From the NCBI GenBank assembly GCA_937934635.1, contig CALGZD010000400.1, positions 1-5,491 on the forward strand: a DNA stretch of 5,491 nucleotides, read 5' to 3'. The translations under genes and the position numbers were made by a program. Within the stretch, counting starts at the first letter, position 1. Every line of letters begins with the position of its first letter. This document shows positions 1 through 4,670 of the stretch, in pieces. Under the pieces are notes generated by a model. That model searched no databases, was not told the DNA's origin, and worked only from the letters and a program-made list of their open reading frames with translations. The stretch comes from an uncultured Deinococcales bacterium. GTDB lineage: Bacteria; Deinococcota; Deinococci; Deinococcales; Trueperaceae.

Positions 1-281
1 TGTGAACCTTGAACAAGCTCTAGGCTCTTTGGATCAACAACGATTTTTACGCCTTTGTCTTCAAAATAACGATCACCATCAAGCTGACGGTCATCAATTG
101 CCATGCCATAGCTGTAACCACTGCATCCACCAGATTTTACAAAAACACGGATTGCACCGTCTTCTTTGCCTTGCTCTTTAAGTAAGCTACTTGCTTTCAT
201 AGCACCTGCATCTGTAAAGGTTAGTGGTTGATAGTTAATTGCTGGTGCAAATGGGTCATTGCTGTTAGGTTGTGCGCTCAT
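1..281 (-). CDS. A-type iron-sulfur cluster carrier (HesB/IscA/SufA/ErpA family), 3' end cut by window edge
   Basis: Reading the minus strand from the ATG at 281 gives 93 codons without a stop, then the window ends. Seen: an N-terminal tail, a region KEDGAIRVFVKSGGCSGYSYG and then MAIDDRQLDGD, which is the core of the HesB/IscA fold; Cys53 in GGCSGY is the first of the three conserved cysteines. The other two (a C-x-C near the C-terminus) would lie beyond the left edge, so ligand completeness cannot be judged. Family members carry and hand over Fe-S clusters to apo-proteins in the cytoplasm. An AGG Shine-Dalgarno (288-290) sits 6 nt before the ATG and supports this start. No isc or suf partner genes are in view, so ErpA, SufA and IscA cannot be told apart; I leave the symbol empty. 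The gene appears to be transcribed on its own from the promoter at 367-393. Confidence 0.9.
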   Translation of the reverse strand, partial: MSAQPNSNDPFAPAINYQPLTFTDAGAMKASSLLKEQGKEDGAIRVFVKSGGCSGYSYGMAIDDRQLDGDRYFEDKGVKIVVDPKSLELVQGS

Positions 282-318
282 AATTGACCTGTCTTTCTAA
301 AAAACTAAATCTTGTCTT

Positions 319-353
319 TATGTGCCTACCTTTATATGTCTAGTAAGCACATA
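319..353 (-). promoter_or_regulatory. Hairpin in the 5' leader of the Fe-S carrier gene
   Basis: TATGTGCCTAC (319-329) and GTAAGCACATA (343-353) are inverted copies with a 13-nt loop. The only mismatch on the plus strand (326 against 346) becomes a G-U pair in the minus-strand RNA, so the minus transcript can form a full 11-bp stem. It would start a few nt after the predicted transcription start and end about 38 nt before the ATG. No U-run follows directly, so it is not a terminator. Whether it stabilises the mRNA or regulates it is inference. Confidence 0.45.
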
Positions 354-366
354 TCTATATGTTTGG

Positions 367-393
367 ATTATAGCACAACGTGTGTGGTGTAAA
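367..393 (-). promoter_or_regulatory. Extended -10 promoter for the Fe-S carrier gene
   Basis: On the minus strand TATAAT (367-372) is a perfect -10 box and is preceded by TG at 374-375, giving the extended -10 form TGCTATAAT. A -35-like TTTACA lies at 388-393, with a short spacer of 15. Transcription would begin near 360 and leave a leader of about 80 nt before the ATG at 281. Confidence 0.6.
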
Positions 394-427
394 TAAGTAA
401 ACTTTGCTACCAAATCATTAAAGTGCT

Positions 428-531
428 TGTCATTCTGAGCCGTTTTTTAGGCGAAGAATCTCGATAGAACATTTAATGCAGCAAACTTATGTGAGAAAAA
501 AGCGAGCTCCTTCACTTCGTTCAGGATGACA
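428..531. repeat. MITE-like intergenic repeat with TGTCAT...ATGACA inverted ends
   Basis: The left end TGTCATTCTGAGC (428-440) and the right end, whose reverse complement reads TGTCATCCTGAAC (519-531), are imperfect terminal inverted repeats matching at 11 of 13 positions. Inside each end are the pieces GCGAAGAATCTCG and CTCCTTCACTTCGTTCAGGATGACA. I recognise this style of element (TGTCATTCTGAGC...GAAGAATCTC...TTCAGGATGACA) as a short non-autonomous repeat scattered between genes in many unrelated bacterial genomes. It holds no ORF. I see no clear target-site duplication at the borders. It abuts the recX stop (544) and may supply that gene's terminator. Confidence 0.6.
496..518 (-). terminator. 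Possible weak Rho-independent terminator of recX
   Basis: In the minus-strand RNA, GAAGUGA (512-518) can pair with UCGCUUU (499-505) around a 6-nt loop, with two G-U pairs, and the U-run continues to 496 (six A on the plus strand at 496-501). It starts about 26 nt after the recX stop and lies inside the MITE-like repeat. The stem is short and its base overlaps the U-run, so it is a candidate only. Confidence 0.3.
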
Positions 532-543
532 TACAGGGCAGAC

Positions 544-1158
544 CTAACCTTGAAATTCATCTTCATCAACTAACGCATCACCAAATAGCTGTTCATGACT
601 ATTTTCAAAGTCGGGTTCATCTTCAAAGTCAGGCTCAGATTCATGATAAATGCCGTCAACAAAGCTATGTTCAATAGCATCACGAATCATGTCGCTATCA
701 AAACCTCGTCTTTGTAAAAAGGCATAGGCTTTGTTACGTGCTTTGGCAGGATCTTGAAAACGCCATTTATTGCGAAATAGTAGCTCCTTGACAGTTTCTT
801 GCTGCTCTTCTTCGTCAAGTGTATCTAGTGCTGTTTCGATATGTGCTTCGCTAATGCCCTTACGCTTAAGTTCTTGTTTGAGTGCATGTCTACCCTTATT
901 CTTTTTGCGACTTCGCACATAGATGACAGCGTAGTTTTCATCATCAAGCATTTTGTAATCGACGAGCTTATCGAGAATGATTTCGATATCTTCAGGAGAG
1001 GTTTCTTTTTTCTTGAGCTTATCTTCGATGCCTTTGCGGGTGTAGAGTTGTCGCCCAAGTAGCCACAAAGCATAGTTCCATGCCCGTTTTTGGTCGTATG
1101 GAACATTTTTATCTTTTTTTGGCTTTTTAGCTTTGAAATTCTTTTGATTCATACTCAT
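544..1158 (-). CDS. recX: RecX family regulator of RecA
   Basis: RecX proteins are built of repeated three-helix units and bind RecA filaments, usually inhibiting recombinase activity. Seen from the ATG at 1158 (204 aa): a basic N-terminus, then AWNYALWLLGRQLYTRKGIEDKL, a typical first RecX repeat, followed by VDYKMLDDENYAVIYVRSR and GRHALKQELKRKGI, which match the family's core, and a last repeat KARNKAYAFLQRRGFDSDMIRDAI. The reading frame stays open back to a TTG at 1308, but those 50 extra residues do not look like RecX, and the best promoter -10 (1309-1314) would start the RNA inside them, so I prefer ATG 1158 or ATG 1152. Neither has a strong Shine-Dalgarno. The C-terminus is very acidic (EPDFED then EPDFEN, a tandem repeat). 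recA is not adjacent, unlike the recA-recX operons of many bacteria. Confidence 0.88.
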   Translation of the reverse strand: MSMNQKNFKAKKPKKDKNVPYDQKRAWNYALWLLGRQLYTRKGIEDKLKKKETSPEDIEIILDKLVDYKMLDDENYAVIYVRSRKKNKGRHALKQELKRKGISEAHIETALDTLDEEEQQETVKELLFRNKWRFQDPAKARNKAYAFLQRRGFDSDMIRDAIEHSFVDGIYHESEPDFEDEPDFENSHEQLFGDALVDEDEFQG

Positions 1159-1301
1159 TCTACTTAAATTGGGCTTCTTGATTAGCGTTTTTTTAGGTTG
1201 TCGGGTTATTAATAAGGCTAATGTCGTTGTATGCTTAAAGTATAATTGCAACTGTGAGTGCTGAGAAGAGCGTAGCAGAGCCTTATAAAAATTGAAAATG
1301 T

Positions 1302-1333
1302 ACCTCAAATTATATGAAATTAGGGTTTGAGGT
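1302..1333 (-). promoter_or_regulatory. Candidate recX promoter -10 inside an inverted repeat
   Basis: A perfect TATAAT lies on the minus strand at 1309-1314 and would start transcription near 1302, leaving a leader of about 144 nt before recX. It is enclosed by ACCTCAAA (1302-1309) and TTTGAGGT (1326-1333), an exact 8-bp inverted repeat with 16 nt between, placed like an operator for a dimeric regulator. I see no good -35 at the usual distance. It does not resemble the LexA boxes I know. Confidence 0.4.
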
Positions 1334-1373
1334 GGTTAAAGTGTGGTTTTTGAAGCGTATGCTGAGCCATGTT

Positions 1374-1402
1374 TTGAGTCAGGGAATTTAAGATTTTACA
1401 GT
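1374..1402 (+). promoter_or_regulatory. Weak candidate promoter for the RodZ-like gene
   Basis: TTGAGT (1374-1379) and TACAGT (1397-1402) match the -35 and -10 consensus at four of six positions each, with the ideal 17-nt spacer. The RNA would have a leader of about 80 nt. A second possibility is a leaderless start from TAGGAT (1474-1479), 8 nt before the ATG at 1488. Confidence 0.25.
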
Positions 1403-1487
1403 GTTCTTATCATAATTAAGTTTTAGGATTAATGATAAAGATAGAACTTTTATAAAAGGATTGGTAGAAGAGCTAGGATGGTTTTAT

Positions 1488-3053
1488 ATGAGTAATATAG
1501 GGAGCTCCGGAGCAGGAAATATGTCGGGTACGACCAGTAGACTTGGTCAAGTACTGCAAGAAGCCCGTCGTCAACGGGGCCTAGATATAAAAGATATAGC
1601 AGCATCGACGCATGTTCGTGCTGAGTATTTGGCAGCGTTGGAAGCAGGGCGCTACAGTGAGTTGCCTGAAAATGTTTATACACGTAACTTTTTGAGACTG
1701 TATGCAGAAGCGGTTGGGCTGGATGAGCAGGAAGTGCTCGAGCAGTATTCTCAAGAGCGTTTTGGTAAATCTTACGTTGCCAGAAAGAGTTCTTATCCAA
1801 GTCCTGCCTATGACCCTGCGACAGAGTCTTATGTAAGTGCAGGAGCGGGTGTTTCTGGTCGCTCTGCTGAAGGCGAAAGAGTCAGCAGACGCCGTGGTGG
1901 TGCATGGCTTGTACCATTTTTGCTTTTGGCTTTGCTTGGTTCAGGACTTTACTACGCATGGAACAATTGGGCATTTCAAAACGATGATGGTAGCTATACT
2001 GTTGGTATACCTGGTATAGGTCAAAATATTAATATTCCTAGTTTCAATCGTTCTGGGACAGGGAATGATAATTCAGGCACAGTTGATTTACGTGTTCCAA
2101 ATACAGATACTTCATTAGGTCTGAGTGGAGCATCTGAAGGTGGCCTGAATAATTCTGTAGGTAATTCTGTAGGTACTTCTGTAGGCAATTCTGTAGATGG
2201 TGTTGATAATGGCAATACCAATATAGGTACTGCTGATTCAGGAGATAACTCATTAGATACCGCAGATACCGCTATTGAAGGCTCAACAGGTGAAATTGAA
2301 ATTAACCTGCCAGATGCTACGAGTGGTGAAAATGCGGGTGAAGGAATTGTAGTTACACCGCTTCCAACTGAAGGAGATGTTGGGGATGGTACTGCTAGTG
2401 TTGGTGCTAGTGTTGGTAGTGTTGTTGATGGTGCTGCAATAACTACAGGATTAGATGGCGCAGGATTAGATGGTAATGAGATTCCAGGCTTTGTGCTTTT
2501 TTCTATTGCTACTGAACCAGAAGGCGCCAGAGTAATCATTGATGGGTTTGATCTTGGTACGACACCAGTAAGAGATTTTCCACTGACACCTAGTGACAGT
2601 AAGCAGTTGAACATAATCCTTGAAGGCTATGAAGCTGTCGAACAGAGCTTCGATGGTACAGAAGCGCAGGACTTCTTCTTTGCTTTAGAAGAAGCTGTTG
2701 CAGGTGATGTCATAACTGTAGATTCGATTGTTGTTAATAGTGATGGCACGATTGTTGCTTCTGATGATCCTACAAATACTGCTTTAGGTGTTACAGATGC
2801 ATCTTTAGAAGGTAAAGTTGTTATTACGATTGAAGATGGTGGTGAGGCTTGGCTTGAAGTTTATAGTGGTACAACACGTGGTGGTGAAACATTGGTGTAC
2901 AGAGTTGCTAATGATTCTGACCGCTTCGAGTTCGACATGCCTGTGTTTGTGCGAGCAGGGCGCTCGAGCCTAGTTCAAGTGAGCGTCAACGGTGCTTCTG
3001 CTGAACCATTAGGTCCGCCAGACGAAGTTGCTGAACAGGTCTTTAACCAGTAA
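1488..3053 (+). CDS. RodZ-like membrane protein: HTH_25, one TM helix, PEGA and DUF4115 domains
   Basis: From ATG 1488 the protein has 521 residues. Seen: a cytoplasmic helix-turn-helix of RodZ type (about 18-92; LGQVLQEARRQRGLDIKDIA...YLAALEAGRYSELPENVYTRNFLRLYA), a basic stretch RRRGG, one membrane helix (about 140-158), a low-complexity Asn/Ser/Gly/Asp-rich linker (about 185-330), a PEGA domain (about 334-400; FSIATEPEGARVIIDGFDLGTTPV...LEGYE), and a C-terminal DUF4115-like domain (about 443-510; ITIEDGGEAWLEVYSG...FVRAGRSSLVQVSVNG). RodZ links the MreB cytoskeleton to the wall-building machinery in rod-shaped cells; here that role is inferred from architecture, and no mre gene is in view. 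The start at 1488 has AGGA (1475-1478) 9 nt upstream; TTG 1461 and ATG 1521 (Shine-Dalgarno GGAG at 1509-1512) are alternatives. The linker and PEGA insert make it longer than E. coli RodZ (337 aa). A terminator follows at 3075-3106. Confidence 0.85.
   Translation: MSNIGSSGAGNMSGTTSRLGQVLQEARRQRGLDIKDIAASTHVRAEYLAALEAGRYSELPENVYTRNFLRLYAEAVGLDEQEVLEQYSQERFGKSYVARKSSYPSPAYDPATESYVSAGAGVSGRSAEGERVSRRRGGAWLVPFLLLALLGSGLYYAWNNWAFQNDDGSYTVGIPGIGQNINIPSFNRSGTGNDNSGTVDLRVPNTDTSLGLSGASEGGLNNSVGNSVGTSVGNSVDGVDNGNTNIGTADSGDNSLDTADTAIEGSTGEIEINLPDATSGENAGEGIVVTPLPTEGDVGDGTASVGASVGSVVDGAAITTGLDGAGLDGNEIPGFVLFSIATEPEGARVIIDGFDLGTTPVRDFPLTPSDSKQLNIILEGYEAVEQSFDGTEAQDFFFALEEAVAGDVITVDSIVVNSDGTIVASDDPTNTALGVTDASLEGKVVITIEDGGEAWLEVYSGTTRGGETLVYRVANDSDRFEFDMPVFVRAGRSSLVQVSVNGASAEPLGPPDEVAEQVFNQ
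2151..2198 (+). repeat. Four tandem 12-bp units coding for an Asn-Ser-Val-Gly repeat
   Basis: AATTCTGTAGGT is repeated at 2151, 2163, 2175 (ACTTCTGTAGGC) and 2187 (AATTCTGTAGAT) and encodes NSVG-NSVG-TSVG-NSVD in the periplasmic linker of the RodZ-like protein. The units are nearly identical in bases as well as residues, which suggests recent slippage or duplication. A second, two-copy 12-bp repeat, GCTAGTGTTGGT, lies at 2394-2417 in the same linker. Confidence 0.8.
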
Positions 3054-3074
3054 GTTTTTAGATTAACTAGTTTT

Positions 3075-3107
3075 AAAAGCGACACAGTTTAAGTGTCGCT
3101 TTTTTTA
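3075..3107. terminator. Bidirectional Rho-independent terminator between convergent genes
   Basis: AAAAGCGACAC (3075-3085) pairs with GTGTCGCTTTT (3093-3103) around a 7-nt loop, and on the plus strand the T-run continues to 3106. It ends the RodZ-like gene 22 nt after its stop. On the minus strand the same stem is followed by TTTT (3078-3075), so it can also stop the opposing gene. The minus-strand stop codon TAA (3089-3091) lies in the loop, so one stem arm is translated as the last residues KSDT. Confidence 0.88.
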
Positions 3108-3784
3108 TGCCTATTTTCTTGCACTGAGCTTTGGTAGTTTTTGATGTTTTCGTAATCAATCAAGGCTTGAACAATATCATCCTTCAGATTACCTCTACCT
3201 TCTTGTTGTTTAATCATGTCTTGTGCGACCAAGATAGCTTCAACAATTTGATCTGTTTGTGAAGGAGGCTTTTTGTGCTGCTGTACATCGGTTGCGGCAG
3301 TAATGACATTCCTGATGTCATCGGGTTCATGCTGAAAATTGATAATCATTTCAGGTTCTTCGCCACCAGCACGAGTTTCTATTTCGATAAGACCTCGACC
3401 TAAAAAGGTTGTTGCTAGTGGTCGAATAACTCTTGTATCAATGACATCACCAAGCTCGATGGTGATGGAGTCACGATTAAAAATACCGATACGGGAAAGT
3501 AAGCGTTTATTGGTAATAGTCCAGCTATTTCGTTTGCGTGCCCAGCGAGCCACGATAAAAAAAGGCAGCGCAAGCCCTAAAGTCATGACAATGGCAATCC
3601 ACCAAAAGATTGATTGTAGAAAAAAGCTTGGACGCCAAGATTTATCAATCAAGAGTTCTTCACCTTCAAGCAATTGAATATTGCGCCAGTAAAACTTGCC
3701 ATCAGCTTTTTCAATGACGTTGTCACTTTCGGTTAAGCGACCAGCAAATTGCCTGAATGGATTGTCGAAAGCAGAATCAGCCAC
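3089..3784 (-). CDS. Membrane-anchored bacterial PH-domain protein (bPH2/YdbS-like), function unknown
   Basis: The 231-residue product has a hydrophilic N-terminus, a segment ending in ELLIDKSWRPS typical of the lead-in to bacterial PH domains, a membrane region (about 53-80; FFLQSIFWWIAIVMTLGLALPFFIVA), then the PH-like core (about 84-165): KRNSWTITNKRLLSRIGIFNRDSITIELGDVIDTRV, with the family's T-N-x-R and I-x-L-x-D-V features, and FLGRGLIEIETRAGGEEPEMIINF. A charged helical tail follows (about 175-215). Members of this family are membrane-associated proteins, mostly unstudied. The start is a GTG without Shine-Dalgarno; TATACT at 3792-3797 sits 7 nt before it, pointing to a leaderless mRNA starting at or beside the GTG. 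No ATG precedes the membrane helix, so a later start would break the domain. It converges with the RodZ-like gene and has its own promoter. Confidence 0.8.
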   Translation of the reverse strand: MADSAFDNPFRQFAGRLTESDNVIEKADGKFYWRNIQLLEGEELLIDKSWRPSFFLQSIFWWIAIVMTLGLALPFFIVARWARKRNSWTITNKRLLSRIGIFNRDSITIELGDVIDTRVIRPLATTFLGRGLIEIETRAGGEEPEMIINFQHEPDDIRNVITAATDVQQHKKPPSQTDQIVEAILVAQDMIKQQEGRGNLKDDIVQALIDYENIKNYQSSVQENRHKKSDT

Positions 3785-3791
3785 GTTTTAA

Positions 3792-3812
3792 AGTATAGCT
3801 CAGATTTCTGAG
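3792..3812 (-). promoter_or_regulatory. Leaderless-type promoter of the PH-domain gene with an adjoining inverted repeat
   Basis: TATACT on the minus strand (3792-3797) matches the -10 consensus at five of six positions and is separated from the GTG start (3784) by only 7 nt, so transcription would begin at the start codon. Directly upstream, in the spacer where a -35 would be measured from, CTCAGA-TT-TCTGAG (3799-3812) is an exact 6-bp inverted repeat that could be an operator. No recognisable TTGACA is found. Confidence 0.5.
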
Positions 3813-4076
3813 TTTAGAAATGAACTTTTTGCAACAAGGTAGGAGGTGATTGTTATCTCAGGGGAGCTTTTTGTGTATATTGGCTCGCTAAACTACTACA
3901 GCAACACTGATACTATTAGCGTTTCCACCTAATGTTGACCCATGCTAAATGAGTTCGTTCCTACTCGCGCTGTGTGGTTTTCACAGACATCTGCATCGCC
4001 GATTAACTGACTTGGGTTAGTTAATCGTGGAAGAGCTTTATGATTCAAAATGTAGTATCTATCTCTTAGAGTGCCA
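3813..4076. other. Gene-free region between divergent genes, with inverted repeats and an orphan Shine-Dalgarno-like sequence
   Basis: I find no convincing gene in this stretch. It holds AGGAGGTGAT (3841-3850), a perfect match to the 16S anti-Shine-Dalgarno complement with no credible ORF behind it; a short hairpin CTGTG/CACAG (3970-3974 and 3982-3986); and a stronger hairpin CGATTAACT/AGTTAATCG (4000-4008 and 4019-4027). TATGAT (4039-4044) is a possible plus-strand -10 for the DUF423 gene, which would put the following repeat array into its leader. The cluster of inverted repeats could belong to a structured RNA, but I recognise no known family. Confidence 0.5.
4000..4027. repeat. Inverted repeat CGATTAACT...AGTTAATCG
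   Basis: Exact 9-bp arms (4000-4008 and 4019-4027) separated by 10 nt; the plus-strand RNA can add a G-U and an A-U pair inside, leaving a loop of about 6 nt. No T-run follows, so a terminator is unlikely. It lies just before the possible -10 TATGAT at 4039-4044 and could be an operator or part of a structured transcript. Confidence 0.6.
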
Positions 4077-4154
4077 TAGAGGACAAATAGAGGACAAATA
4101 CTGGACAAATAGAGGACAAATTAAATAGAGGACAAATCAAATAGAGGACAAAGC
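4077..4154. repeat. Compound direct-repeat array: six copies of TAGAGGACAAAT
   Basis: Copies begin at 4077, 4088, 4099, 4110, 4126 and 4142. Steps are 11, 11, 11, 16 and 16 bp, neighbours in the 11-bp part sharing their boundary T. Copies 1, 2, 4 and 5 are identical; copy 3 is TACTGGACAAAT and copy 6 ends in G. The last three can also be read as tandem 16-mers, AAATAGAGGACAAATT/C and AAATAGAGGACAAAGC (4107-4154). TAG falls in all three plus-strand frames, so the array is not coding on that strand. It lies 40 bp before the DUF423 start and about 290 bp before the divergent PH-domain gene. Direct repeats at about one helical turn resemble clustered protein-binding sites, but I know no regulator with this site. 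Confidence 0.92.
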
Positions 4155-4155
4155 A

Positions 4156-4167
4156 ATCTTATAAGAT
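4156..4167. repeat. Short palindrome ATCTTATAAGAT
   Basis: A perfect 12-bp palindrome two bases after the repeat array and 26 bp before the DUF423 start. It contains the -10-like TATAAG on either strand. It may be an operator or part of a promoter, or chance in AT-rich DNA. Confidence 0.4.
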
Positions 4168-4193
4168 AAGCTTCGCTAGGCATACAACAGGGT

Positions 4194-4568
4194 ATGTCAA
4201 ATTCTCTTTTTCACCCTTCACGACTTGGCGCATTCTTTGCATTGCTTGCTGTAGCACTTGGTGCTTTTGGCGCACACATGCTTGAAGATATCATTCGACC
4301 AGAACGCCTCGAAACTTTTGAAACAGCAGTGCGATACCAGATGTATCATGCACTTGCACTACTTGCAATTGGTGCTTTACCAAGACCTTGCTGGCGTGCT
4401 GCTCCATTTATTGTGCTAGGTAGCATCATTTTCTCTGGAAGTCTCTATACACTTGTTGCAACCGATATTGGCATTTTTGGAGCAATTACCCCAATTGGTG
4501 GTGTGTTGCAGATTATTGGTTGGGCAATATTGATTTTCCAAGTTGGTAAAACATCTCAAAATAGTTAA
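4194..4568 (+). CDS. DUF423 (YgdD/TMEM256-like) small integral membrane protein
   Basis: The 124-residue product has the usual length and layout of DUF423: a first hydrophobic helix running into the hallmark ALGAFGAHML (21-30), a polar stretch ERLETFETAVRYQMYHALALLAIGAL (37-62) with the conserved Y-Q-x-Y-H-A-L motif, and further membrane segments (about 52-63, 70-90 and 93-117), the last with GxxxPIGGVLQIIGW, also typical. Four membrane helices are likely. The family is very widespread and its function is unknown. ATG 4194 is the first start and fits homologue N-termini; the sequence before it (CAGGGT) is a poor, too-close Shine-Dalgarno, and the -10 position for a leaderless mRNA holds only CATACA. 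Upstream lies the repeat array. The downstream M23 gene is 102 bp away with its own promoter-like box, so co-transcription is not assured. Confidence 0.9.
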   Translation: MSNSLFHPSRLGAFFALLAVALGAFGAHMLEDIIRPERLETFETAVRYQMYHALALLAIGALPRPCWRAAPFIVLGSIIFSGSLYTLVATDIGIFGAITPIGGVLQIIGWAILIFQVGKTSQNS

Positions 4569-4656
4569 CGTGCTTTGCCTGTTCAAAATCTTTACCAGAA
4601 TCTGTACCAAAATTTGTGCAAAGGTTGAAGCACAGTTTTCTTATTACATTTCTTCT

Positions 4657-4662
4657 TAGAAT
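4657..4662 (+). promoter_or_regulatory. Leaderless-type -10 box of the M23 peptidase gene
   Basis: TAGAAT matches the TATAAT consensus at five of six positions and sits 8 nt before ATG 4671, so RNA would begin within a nucleotide or two of the start codon. No Shine-Dalgarno is present between box and ATG. No clear -35 is seen at the expected distance. Confidence 0.4.
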
Positions 4663-4670
4663 AGTTCTTG

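Noticed and set aside
1159..1308. Fifty-residue N-terminal extension of RecX from TTG 1308
   Set aside because: The extra residues do not resemble RecX, and the TATAAT at 1309-1314 would start transcription inside them. ATG 1158 or 1152 fits the family better.
2021..2614. Long minus-strand ORF opposite the RodZ-like linker
   Set aside because: Its Pro/Ser/Thr-rich product mirrors the low-complexity Gly/Ser/Asp/Val codons of the real gene; no start signals and no recognisable domain.
3339..3677. Plus-strand ORF opposite the PH-domain gene
   Set aside because: It is a shadow of the minus-strand gene, with a basic, low-quality product and no ribosome binding site or family signature.
3850..3891. 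13-codon ORF from TTG 3850
   Set aside because: The start is only 3 nt from the Shine-Dalgarno core and the peptide is too short to support.
3846..3932. 28-codon ORF from GTG 3846 (or 19 codons from GTG 3873) behind AGGAGGTGAT
   Set aside because: GTG 3846 overlaps the Shine-Dalgarno and GTG 3873 has only AGGGGAG before it; the peptide has no recognisable feature. Noted as a possibility but not called.
3940..4030. tRNA-like gene around GAGTTCGTTCCTACTC
   Set aside because: The TTC-containing hairpin resembles a T-arm only superficially; no acceptor stem, D-arm or anticodon arm can be built around it.
4077..4154. CRISPR array
   Set aside because: The repeats are 12 bp with no unique spacers of useful length, and no cas gene is present.
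4077..4154. Plasmid or phage origin iterons
   Set aside because: There is no replication initiator gene nearby and no DnaA box cluster; the neighbours are ordinary chromosomal genes.
4592..4656. Terminator between DUF423 and M23 genes (TGTGC/GCACA, 4615-4634)
   Set aside because: Only a 5-bp stem with a 10-nt loop, followed by GTTTTC; too weak to call.
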